Below the pieces are notes generated by a model. The model saw only the letters and a list, made by a program, of their open reading frames with translations, did not search any database and was not told the origin of the DNA. From Bacteroidales bacterium (GTDB taxonomy: Bacteria; Bacteroidota; Bacteroidia; Bacteroidales; WCHB1-69): a stretch of DNA of 17,094 nucleotides. The stretch's first letter is position 1. Each line of letters starts with the position of its first letter. Below are positions 1 through 7,005 of this stretch, in pieces. Made by a program: the position numbers and the translations under genes. The DNA is taken from assembly GCA_017618435.1 (NCBI GenBank), contig JAFZUH010000352.1, positions 1 through 17,094 on the forward strand, given 5' to 3'.

Positions 1-411
1 CAAGGTTTGAATGTAAGGGACTGGTTGTATGTAGAAGACCATGCCAAGGCCATAGATATTATTTTCCATAAGGGCAGAAATGGAGAAACGTATAATATCG
101 GTGGAAATAACGAATGGAAAAATATAGATTTGATTAAAAATCTGATACAAATCATGGACGAAGAACTGGGGCGTTCTGCCGGAACGTCGCTATCGTTGAT
201 AACATACGTGAAAGACAGAGCCGGTCATGATTTGCGTTATGCCATAGATGCCACCAAATTAAAAACAGAATTAGGTTGGGAACCTTCTATCAAATTTACA
301 GAAGGTTTTAGATTGACTGTAAAATGGTATCTCAACAATGAACAATGGTTGAAAAATGTTACCTCAGGTAATTATCAGAAATATTACGAGGAAATGTATG
401 GAAATCGTTAA
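1..411 (+). CDS. rfbB: dTDP-glucose 4,6-dehydratase, C-terminal part (5' truncated by window edge)
   Basis: This is the C-terminal ~136 residues of RmlB/RfbB, which converts dTDP-glucose to dTDP-4-keto-6-deoxyglucose in the cytoplasm, the second step of the dTDP-L-rhamnose branch used for surface polysaccharide. The visible part has the family hallmarks NVRDWLYVEDHAKA near the left end, then ETYNIGGNNEWKN, then VKDRAGHDLRYAIDATK followed by ELGWEP, and a C-terminal stretch resembling TVKWYLNN. The frame is open from base 1, so the true start and the Rossmann NAD-binding and catalytic Tyr/Lys part lie outside the window. It ends with TAA at 409-411, directly against the next gene, so the two are probably cotranscribed. 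The family call is secure. A related nucleotide-sugar epimerase is less likely because RDWLYVEDH and GHDxRYAID together are typical of RmlB. Confidence 0.93.
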   Translation, partial: QGLNVRDWLYVEDHAKAIDIIFHKGRNGETYNIGGNNEWKNIDLIKNLIQIMDEELGRSAGTSLSLITYVKDRAGHDLRYAIDATKLKTELGWEPSIKFTEGFRLTVKWYLNNEQWLKNVTSGNYQKYYEEMYGNR

Positions 412-1110
412 TTGTCAATTGCTTTGAAACGGTTTTTGTTATTTTTCATTGTTCTTTTTGCTTGTTGCAGTTCTTTTGCACAATATATGCTAATGGAGGT
501 GGAGCGTGATACCGCTACGAATATCTTGACCGAACATGTAAAGTTTTTCAATATTCATCAAGGCGGAAAAATGCGTTTCCAACAACGTATTTTGGGTGTA
601 AACTATTGGTTGCAATGCAATTTTTCCACATTGTTATGGGATACTAACGATGGAATACTGACCGTTATTTCACCTCAATTCCCGATTGTTGATACCTTGC
701 ACATTTCTTTTAGTGTCAAAACAGACGACAGTGTTTCTATTCAACAATGGGGAGAGGCTGCCTTGATATGTGAGACTGCTCATGGAAAAATGCACAAACA
801 AGTATTGCCGGCTTATTCATTGTATGTAAAGCAAGAGACACAACCTCAACAGGATACAATATTGTTAGCAGAGAAAAGAATGCTTGACGGATATTATTAT
901 GTACAAGTGTCTGCAATGCGAAACAAGCAGTCTATAAAAGAAATGTCCAAGCAAATGCACTTGCAAAAAGATGATGTATTGCTTGAAAAAATAAAAGGAA
1001 AGTTTCATTGTTATTTCATAGGGCATTTCGCCACTAAAGAAATAGCCCGAAAAAAGTTAAATTATTACCATACTTATGCTAAAGATGCTTTTGTTGTTAA
1101 AGCAGATTGA
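412..1110 (+). CDS. secreted SPOR-domain protein, function unknown
   Basis: A 232-residue protein with an N-terminal signal peptide (KRFLLFFIVLFACCSSFAQ, predicted cleavage after the Ala before Gln) and a C-terminal region, about residues 160-232, that resembles a SPOR domain: YYVQVSA at its start, then a K/R-rich stretch and YFIGHFATKEIARKKL. SPOR domains bind denuded peptidoglycan glycans at division or remodelling sites, so a periplasmic or outer-membrane-facing role in the cell wall is likely. The middle (about 25-155) is not recognised. No ATG fits the start. The frame is closed by the rfbB stop at 409-411, so translation must begin at TTG 412 or TTG 424. The latter gives a more typical MKRFLLFF signal start. 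It directly follows rfbB and is followed 34 bp later by a lipoprotein gene, suggesting an envelope operon. The SPOR call is by pattern only. Confidence 0.72.
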   Translation: MSIALKRFLLFFIVLFACCSSFAQYMLMEVERDTATNILTEHVKFFNIHQGGKMRFQQRILGVNYWLQCNFSTLLWDTNDGILTVISPQFPIVDTLHISFSVKTDDSVSIQQWGEAALICETAHGKMHKQVLPAYSLYVKQETQPQQDTILLAEKRMLDGYYYVQVSAMRNKQSIKEMSKQMHLQKDDVLLEKIKGKFHCYFIGHFATKEIARKKLNYYHTYAKDAFVVKAD

Positions 1111-1144
1111 AATGATTAAATTTAAAAGAACTAAAATATCAAGT

Positions 1145-2200
1145 ATGAAGAAAATATTTGTAGCGATTATGGTATTTTCCATAGTTATATTGTCTGGTTG
1201 CCAAAAGTATACAATTACAGTAGAAGCAAATAATGATTTATGGGGAGAAGTTTCAGGTAGTGGTACATACACCAAAGGGACAGCATTGCAGATAACTGCA
1301 ACAGCAAACAAAGGTTATGAATTTATACAATGGAACGATGGAAACGTTGATAATCCTCGGCAGGTTGTTGCCAATGCCAATTTTGTTTATACGGCTGTAT
1401 TTGCCAATTTAAACGATGAAAATTCTTCTAATTGTTTGGTGATAAATACAGGTATAGCGGTTGTTGATGATTTGGCAAACACGATGGTGAAGGTAGAAGG
1501 CGGTAGTTTTCTAATGGGGGCAAACGAAGAAGATAAATATGCTTATTGTGCCGAAAAACCTCAACACCAAGTAACGGTGAGTGATTTTTATATTTGCAAA
1601 CATGAAGTTACGCAAGAATTGTGGAAAGCCGTTATGGATAGTTGTCCGAATTATAAAGGCGGTTGGAGTGAAACCTATGGTATAGGAGATAATTATCCCG
1701 CCTATTTTATCAGTTGGAACGATTGTCAATTGTTTATTGCAAAATTGAATGAAATGACGGGCTTGGAATTCCGTTTGCCGACTGAGGCTGAATGGGAGTA
1801 TGCGGCAAGAGGGGGAAACAAAAGCCAAGGTTATATTTTTGCTGGTAACAATACACTTGATGATATTGCATGGTATGTGAAAAATTCTGAAGGTAAAAAC
1901 CATATTGTTATGCAGAAACAAGCCAACGAATTAGGCTTGTACGATATGAGTGGCAATGTGTGGGAATGGTGTAACGATTGGTATGGTAGCAATTACTATG
2001 CAGAAAGTAACAATAGTATTGACCCCAAGGGACCATTGGCGGATACAATAATTTCTTCGTTAGACTATACTCGGGTCATTCGTGGAGGTGCTTGGGATTA
2101 CTATACAAGATTTTGTCGTTTGTCTTACCGAAATGGCTATTATATAGAGGATAGAGATTGTAATTTGGGTTTCAGACTTGTTTGTTCGCCAATAAAATGA
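1145..2200 (+). CDS. lipoprotein with InlB-like repeat and FGE/SUMF1-like domain
   Basis: A 351-residue lipoprotein. Residues 1-19 are a lipoprotein signal with lipobox LSGC (Cys19). Residues about 22-86 form one divergent InlB-type repeat (TVEANN, ITATANKGYEFIQW, FVYTAVF). Residues about 112-347 are a formylglycine-generating-enzyme (FGE/SUMF1) fold with VEGGSFLMG, DFYICKHEVTQELW, RLPTEAEWEYAARGG, GLYDMSGNVWEWCNDW and a final RGGAW...NLGFRLV. Catalytic FGEs have two copper-binding cysteines five residues apart after the RGG motif. Here only the second is kept (Cys324 in RFCRLSYR) and the first aligns with Tyr, so sulfatase activation is doubtful. A structural or ligand-binding role is more likely; the T9SS lipoproteins GldK/GldJ are inactive FGE-like proteins, but are longer. 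Start ATG 1145 was chosen because it gives a standard lipoprotein signal; in-frame upstream starts (1076, 1112) add a basic extension. It is a paralogue of the gene at 11989-12861. Confidence 0.88.
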   Translation: MKKIFVAIMVFSIVILSGCQKYTITVEANNDLWGEVSGSGTYTKGTALQITATANKGYEFIQWNDGNVDNPRQVVANANFVYTAVFANLNDENSSNCLVINTGIAVVDDLANTMVKVEGGSFLMGANEEDKYAYCAEKPQHQVTVSDFYICKHEVTQELWKAVMDSCPNYKGGWSETYGIGDNYPAYFISWNDCQLFIAKLNEMTGLEFRLPTEAEWEYAARGGNKSQGYIFAGNNTLDDIAWYVKNSEGKNHIVMQKQANELGLYDMSGNVWEWCNDWYGSNYYAESNNSIDPKGPLADTIISSLDYTRVIRGGAWDYYTRFCRLSYRNGYYIEDRDCNLGFRLVCSPIK

Positions 2201-2291
2201 GCCTAAAAAAGAATGGGGTAACATAATGCTTCGGAAATATATTTATCGTTTTCATTGTGTTAAGCAAATCTATAGCATACATTTTTAGGCT
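2200..2291 (+). terminator. long interrupted inverted repeat after the lipoprotein gene, possible terminator
   Basis: The arms AGCCTAAAAA (2200-2209) and TTTTTAGGCT (2282-2291) are perfect 10-bp inverted repeats separated by 72 bp. The first arm overlaps the last base of the TGA stop codon. The loop is too long for a normal intrinsic terminator, but it contains shorter complementary bits (TGCTT near 2227 and AAGCA near 2263), so a branched RNA fold is possible. No clean U-tract follows. It could be a terminator or mRNA 3' structure, or chance in AT-rich DNA. Confidence 0.3.
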
Positions 2292-2320
2292 ATAATAGGG
2301 TTTTATATTGATAAAATGCT

Positions 2321-2328
2321 TATCTTTG
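2321..2328 (+). promoter_or_regulatory. Bacteroidota -7 promoter element for the FG-GAP gene
   Basis: TATCTTTG matches the Bacteroidota -7 consensus TAnnTTTG exactly. It lies 18 bp before the ATG at 2347, so the transcript would have a very short leader. No good TTG -33 box is visible at the usual spacing, which lowers confidence. It would make the FG-GAP and MltF-like genes a separate two-gene transcript. Confidence 0.5.
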
Positions 2329-2346
2329 TCTTTTAAATTTGAATAA

Positions 2347-4578
2347 ATGAGATTGACAAAGATATTTTTTTTGATATGTTTATCCCTTAGTATGTCTGTG
2401 TTTGCCCAACAGAAATACGATTTTGGCTTTACCTATAGTACGGGAGTTCCTGTAATGGATTGTCAATCTGTTTATTTTGATTATCCGTTTTATGGAGGAA
2501 TGAACGCTATGCAATTTGGCCGAATGGATTGCAATGGCGATGGTATCAAAGATTTAGTGACATTCGATGTACATGGCAACCGTTTGAAAGTGTTTTTAAA
2601 ACAAGGCAATCAGTTTGTTTTCGCTCCTCAATATAGTGCTTATTTCCCACAATTATCGGGTTTTATGCAATTGGTTGATTTTGATAAAGATGGGAAAGAA
2701 GATATTTTTACCTATAACAATGCAGGTATCAAGGTGTATAGAAATATTTCGGATACGATTCCCAAATTTGAATTATTTACCGATCGCATTTTATCCACCT
2801 ATTATGCAGGCAGGCCTAAAATAAATTTGTTTTGTACTCCTGCCGATTATTTGGTCATTCAAGATTTGGATGGCGATGGCGATGTGGATATTTTAGCCTT
2901 TTGGTCTTTGGGTAAATATGTTGACTTTCATAGAAATATGTCTGTAGAAAGATATGGCAATTGTTCTCAACTTGATTTTGAGGTAGTGGACAGATGTTGG
3001 GGACATTTTTCAGAAAGTGGTGAAGATAATCAAATACAATTGAATGATTATTGTTCCCAATCTGCTATTGATAAACAAAAACGGCATACGGGTTCCACTA
3101 TGTTGGCAGGTGATTTTAATGGCAATGGCTTATTCGATTTGGTGCTTGGCGATATGGATTATCCTATGGTGATGTATTTGCAAAATGGTGGGATTGCCGA
3201 TTCTGCACATTTTATTTCTGTTTCATCGGATTTTCCCAATGCTCAATGTCCGATAGATTTGTATGCTATGCCTTGTCCTATGCTGTTGAATGTCAGTTCT
3301 GATACGCTGAAAGATTTATTGGTATCGCCCTTTGATGTATCTTATAATAAATCTGAAAACAAGGAGAGTGTATGGTGGTATAAAAATGTGGGAACAAAAC
3401 AAAAACCTGATTTTCAATTGCAAACAAAAAGTTTTTTACAAGAAAATATGTTGGATTTTGGCTCTTGTGCTTTTCCAGTTTTTGCCGATATAGACAATGA
3501 TGGTGTAGTGGATTTGTTGGTGGGAAATGCTGGCTATTTTGATAGTGCAAGCATTTCTTCATATTCTTTAACTTGTCATTATTCTGCAAGTTTGGCCTAT
3601 TTGAAAAATGTTGGTACTGCTCAAAATCCTGAATTTAAATTGATTACAGATGATTTTCTGAATCTCCGTTCGCAAGGATATACTATGTTGTATCCATCGG
3701 TAGCCGATTTGAACGGAGATGGTAAAAATGATATACTACTTTTGGTAAATGGAGATTATTTGCTTTATTTTGAGAATAATACACATGATGGAAGTTTATC
3801 ATACCGTACACCTGTGCCAAATTTCTCCAACTTGAGTTTTGCCGATACGCTATATTCCATTCAATTGGTGGATATTAATAACAATGGGTTGATGGATTTG
3901 TTGGCGGGAACCAAAGGAGGAAAATTGAATTTGTATATTAACAAGGGAACTCTACAAAATGCTGATTTTTATTTGGATATAACAAATTTAGGTGGAGTGG
4001 ATGTGCGTGATTACGATAAGTCATATTTTGGTTTTGCCACTCCGTTTTTGTTTGAGGACAAATTGTTTGTGGGTACAGAAAATGGAAAAATCGTCTATTA
4101 TGGAGCAATAAAATCCCGTTTGCACGAAACGTGGACACCAGTTATTGAAGAACAATTTTTAACTTTTGACAATCAAAAGATTATGATTAATGAAGGGGTC
4201 AAAACTGCTTTAACATTAGCGGATATTAATCAAGATGGCTTTCCTGAAATGCTTGTTGGAAATTTGGCTGGCGGCTTGTCTTTCTTTGGAGGTGTTGAAC
4301 CTCCAGATATTACGCTTGATGTGGAAGAAAATATTTTTGCAGATAAGATTTCCATTTATCCCAATCCTTGTGTAGACTATGTTTTTTGTGAAACCCCAAC
4401 AGGGGAGAATGTAGCATACATATCTGTTTATAATATTGTAGGTCAGTGTTTAAAAAATGAAAAAATCAATCATACGTTTGCCAAAATTGATATACAATCT
4501 TTATCGGCAGGAGTGTATTTTTTGTCCATAAAGTTACAGTCTAACAAAATGATTGTTAAAAAAATAGTAAAATATTAA
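2347..4578 (+). CDS. FG-GAP/VCBS-repeat surface protein with T9SS type A sorting domain
   Basis: A 743-residue secreted protein. A Sec signal peptide (MRLTKIFFLICLSLSMSVFAQQ) is followed by at least eight FG-GAP/VCBS-like repeats, each with an Asp-rich calcium-type loop: DCNGDGIKD, DFDKDGKED, DLDGDGDVD, DFNGNGLFD, DIDNDGVVD, DLNGDGKND, DINNNGLMD, DINQDGFPE. Such repeats usually build a beta-propeller, here probably one seven- to eight-bladed unit. Residues about 668-743 are a T9SS type A C-terminal domain: YPNP, then VYNIVGQ, then SLSAGVYFLSI, ending in basic KKIVKY. By family knowledge this targets the protein through the outer membrane by the type IX system, with the domain removed and the protein secreted or anchored on the surface. 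No enzymatic domain is visible; adhesion or glycan binding is a guess. The following gene begins one base after its stop. Confidence 0.9.
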   Translation: MRLTKIFFLICLSLSMSVFAQQKYDFGFTYSTGVPVMDCQSVYFDYPFYGGMNAMQFGRMDCNGDGIKDLVTFDVHGNRLKVFLKQGNQFVFAPQYSAYFPQLSGFMQLVDFDKDGKEDIFTYNNAGIKVYRNISDTIPKFELFTDRILSTYYAGRPKINLFCTPADYLVIQDLDGDGDVDILAFWSLGKYVDFHRNMSVERYGNCSQLDFEVVDRCWGHFSESGEDNQIQLNDYCSQSAIDKQKRHTGSTMLAGDFNGNGLFDLVLGDMDYPMVMYLQNGGIADSAHFISVSSDFPNAQCPIDLYAMPCPMLLNVSSDTLKDLLVSPFDVSYNKSENKESVWWYKNVGTKQKPDFQLQTKSFLQENMLDFGSCAFPVFADIDNDGVVDLLVGNAGYFDSASISSYSLTCHYSASLAYLKNVGTAQNPEFKLITDDFLNLRSQGYTMLYPSVADLNGDGKNDILLLVNGDYLLYFENNTHDGSLSYRTPVPNFSNLSFADTLYSIQLVDINNNGLMDLLAGTKGGKLNLYINKGTLQNADFYLDITNLGGVDVRDYDKSYFGFATPFLFEDKLFVGTENGKIVYYGAIKSRLHETWTPVIEEQFLTFDNQKIMINEGVKTALTLADINQDGFPEMLVGNLAGGLSFFGGVEPPDITLDVEENIFADKISIYPNPCVDYVFCETPTGENVAYISVYNIVGQCLKNEKINHTFAKIDIQSLSAGVYFLSIKLQSNKMIVKKIVKY

Positions 4579-4579
4579 G

Positions 4580-6001
4580 ATGAAAAAGAAAAAATTGTAT
4601 TTATGGTTGATTGTTGCGATGTCGGTTGTCATTGCAGTTGTCGCTATTGTTTTGATAATAAGAAGAGAAAAAGATGAAAAAAAACAAGTTAATTTTCGCA
4701 ATTTCAAAGCCATAAAACAAATCCAAACTTTGCGTATAGGTATTTTGCCCGATGAAATGGATTATTTTTTAGATGGCGGTAAAGTTGCCGGTTTCCAATA
4801 TGAAATGTTGGAAAATATGGCTTCGTATTATGGCTTGAAAACCAATTATATTGTCAATAAAACACAATGGGACAATCTTTATTCTTTGTTGAATAACGAA
4901 GTTGATATTTTGGCGATGAATATGCCTTATATGTTGGAATTTGATGCATTTGTTGATTATACAGAAGCACATTCAAGTTCGCAACAACTTATTGTTCAAC
5001 GAAAAAACGATTTGTTTTTTCAAAACAACACTCAAGGCAACCTTACCTATATTGCTCATGATAGCAGTTGCCGTATGTTAATTCCTTATAAAATAGACAA
5101 TACAATGATTCATTTGTTGAAAGACAGTGTTTTTGCCGACATTGCATTGCTATTGACAGACGAAAAAAATATGAATGCCGTTTTTGAATCCATTCTTCAA
5201 GATAGTGCAGATGCAACTATTTGTGATTCAAGATATTTGGCTAATCAACAAACAATAGACAAATATATTGATTATCATGTGATTGCGAAAAAAGAAAAGC
5301 AATATCACTGGTTGGTTTATCCTTCTAATCATACCTTGTTGGATAGTGTGAATGTTTGGCTGAAAAATTTCAAACAAACCAAAACATATAATATGTTGGT
5401 GGCAAAATATTACAATCCAAATTCAAAATCGCATAAAAAAATCATCAATAACCGTTCATTGCTTAAAAATAATTATATATCTTCCTATGATGCTCATTTT
5501 AAGAATTATGCTCAAAAATATAGGGTAGATTGGCGTTTGTTGGCAGCCATTGCTTATCAGGAATCAAGATTTAAACCCTCGCTTGTAGGACAAAAAGGAG
5601 CCTTTGGTATTATGCAGTTAACCACCCAAACCTCTCAACATTTTGGAATAACTGAAATGGAAACCATTTCTCAACAGATTGAATCAGGTGCGAAAGTCTT
5701 GTCAAGTTTCCAAGAAAAAATGCGAAAAAAAGGAATTGATGAAGAAAATCTTGTATGTTTTGTGATAGCAACTTATAATGCCGGTGTTGCACGGGTAGAA
5801 GATGCTATGAAAATTGCTGAAATTCAAAAGAAAGATGCTACCCAATGGAAAAATGTCAAAGAATCGTTATTGGATTTGAACAATAATGAAATTAGAAAAT
5901 TAACTTATTTAAAAACAGGAAAATATAATGCAAAACATACCCTCAAATATGTTGATGAGGTTTACATGAGGTATGTACATTATTGCAATTTGGTGGAATA
6001 G
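4580..6001 (+). CDS. mltF: MltF-like membrane-bound lytic murein transglycosylase
   Basis: A 473-residue protein with an N-terminal membrane anchor (residues about 6-27, hydrophobic, flanked by Lys and by IRREKDEKK). A periplasmic solute-binding-protein family 3 domain follows (about 48-280; LRIGILPDE, VAGFQYEMLENMASYYGL, NNEVDILAMNM). A C-terminal SLT/lysozyme-like domain covers about 303-415. The catalytic Glu is E328 in YQESRFKPSLVG, followed by GAFGIMQLT (340-348) and ATYNAGVARV (397-406), all standard for family 1 transglycosylases. MltF cleaves the MurNAc-GlcNAc bond to give 1,6-anhydro-muropeptides, and its SBP domain senses muropeptides allosterically in the enterobacterial enzyme. 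It starts one base after the stop of the FG-GAP gene, so the two are cotranscribed, perhaps linking wall opening with surface-protein export. Its TAG stop (5999-6001) directly abuts the stop of the convergent gene. Confidence 0.92.
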   Translation: MKKKKLYLWLIVAMSVVIAVVAIVLIIRREKDEKKQVNFRNFKAIKQIQTLRIGILPDEMDYFLDGGKVAGFQYEMLENMASYYGLKTNYIVNKTQWDNLYSLLNNEVDILAMNMPYMLEFDAFVDYTEAHSSSQQLIVQRKNDLFFQNNTQGNLTYIAHDSSCRMLIPYKIDNTMIHLLKDSVFADIALLLTDEKNMNAVFESILQDSADATICDSRYLANQQTIDKYIDYHVIAKKEKQYHWLVYPSNHTLLDSVNVWLKNFKQTKTYNMLVAKYYNPNSKSHKKIINNRSLLKNNYISSYDAHFKNYAQKYRVDWRLLAAIAYQESRFKPSLVGQKGAFGIMQLTTQTSQHFGITEMETISQQIESGAKVLSSFQEKMRKKGIDEENLVCFVIATYNAGVARVEDAMKIAEIQKKDATQWKNVKESLLDLNNNEIRKLTYLKTGKYNAKHTLKYVDEVYMRYVHYCNLVE

Positions 6002-6994
6002 TTATTGTTCATACAACAAATTACACCCTCTTAAATCGGCATTGTCGAAACGGCCTAACACTTCAAATTGATTGCCGTCTGTTAGCCGTCCAATATCTTG
6101 TGTGGCAATAAACGAACACGAATAAATATTTGCCAAATCAATAATATTGATGCCGCCTTTTTGACCAAAAGGAACGGGTTCTTTGGAAATAGGGTCTTGC
6201 ATATCTCTCAATATAATTTTCATCCATTTAGGACACGAAAATGTTGTACCATTGGTACAATAGGCTTGAGATAATAGTTCTGCCATGCCGTATTCCGAGT
6301 AAATATTTGGAACAGAGAATTTTGTGGATAAAATTTGGTGTATTTCCTGACGAGTCATCTCTTTTCTTCTGGTTTTCATCCCACCTGTTTCTATGACAAT
6401 CAGTTCAGGAAAATCAATTTGAAATTGTTCTACAAAGTCCAACAAGGCAAACGAAACCCCAAAGAGAATGGTTTTAATGTGATTGTTTCTCAAATAGGTG
6501 AGTTTTTGGGCTAAATCATTGAAATTGTATAGGTAAAAATCATTGTATGGATTTTGGCTTTTTTGCATGAGTTTATCAACCATATAAACCAACGATGAAT
6601 GTTTCCGTTCCAAATAAGAGGGCAGGAGTGCCAAAATGGCGAACTCCGAAGGCTGACCTATAAACTGTTCAAAACAAGACAGAAAACTTCGCTCATAAAT
6701 ACTGAGGTCTGCAATATAATGTACCGATGGCGTTTGCGAAGTCGTTCCGCTGCTTTCAAAATATTGGTTTTCATTTACTTCTTTTGTCGCTATTTTGTGA
6801 AATTTAAACATGGAAATAGGCAAAAAAGGAATGTCTTCTATTTTGTTTATTTGTGTGGCATCAATGTTTAACAACTGAATATAGCGTTGATATATTTCGA
6901 TGTTTTTGTATTGATAATCAAATATCTTTAATGCTAAGGATTGGAAATCCGCATCATTTTTTATCGTAAAAATATCATTAATTAAGGTTTCCAT
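6002..6994 (-). CDS. LuxE-like acyl-protein synthetase / adenylate-forming enzyme
   Basis: A 330-residue cytoplasmic protein resembling the LuxE acyl-protein synthetase family (ANL-type adenylating enzymes). Motifs in order are LPISMFKFHKI (58-68, typical of LuxE-like proteins), the Ser/Thr-rich phosphate loop ESSGTTSQTPS (80-90), ETGGMKTRRKEM (202-213), YSEYGMAELLSQAY (232-245, adenylate-binding), QDIGRL (299-304) and LGRFDNADLRGCN (313-325). LuxE activates a fatty acid as acyl-AMP and transfers it to its own Cys in bioluminescence, but no lux genes are present. In Bacteroidota similar stand-alone genes are found without a known substrate. The length is shorter than typical LuxE (about 370), without a clear C-terminal lid domain. 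It is the last gene of the five-gene minus-strand run, 11 bp after hydF. Activation of an acyl or aryl acid is likely; the acceptor is unknown. Confidence 0.78.
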   Translation of the reverse strand: METLINDIFTIKNDADFQSLALKIFDYQYKNIEIYQRYIQLLNIDATQINKIEDIPFLPISMFKFHKIATKEVNENQYFESSGTTSQTPSVHYIADLSIYERSFLSCFEQFIGQPSEFAILALLPSYLERKHSSLVYMVDKLMQKSQNPYNDFYLYNFNDLAQKLTYLRNNHIKTILFGVSFALLDFVEQFQIDFPELIVIETGGMKTRRKEMTRQEIHQILSTKFSVPNIYSEYGMAELLSQAYCTNGTTFSCPKWMKIILRDMQDPISKEPVPFGQKGGINIIDLANIYSCSFIATQDIGRLTDGNQFEVLGRFDNADLRGCNLLYEQ

Positions 6995-7005
6995 CAGAAT
7001 AAATA

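Noticed and set aside
1076..1144. Extended N-terminus for the first FGE lipoprotein from ATG 1076 or 1112
   Set aside because: 1076 lies inside the SPOR gene and both give long basic leaders; ATG 1145 gives a standard lipoprotein signal with LSGC.
1511..1921. Minus-strand open frame of 136 codons, and a similar one at 12403-12825
   Set aside because: Both are antisense to the conserved core of the two FGE-like genes. Their similarity to each other comes only from the sense-strand homology.
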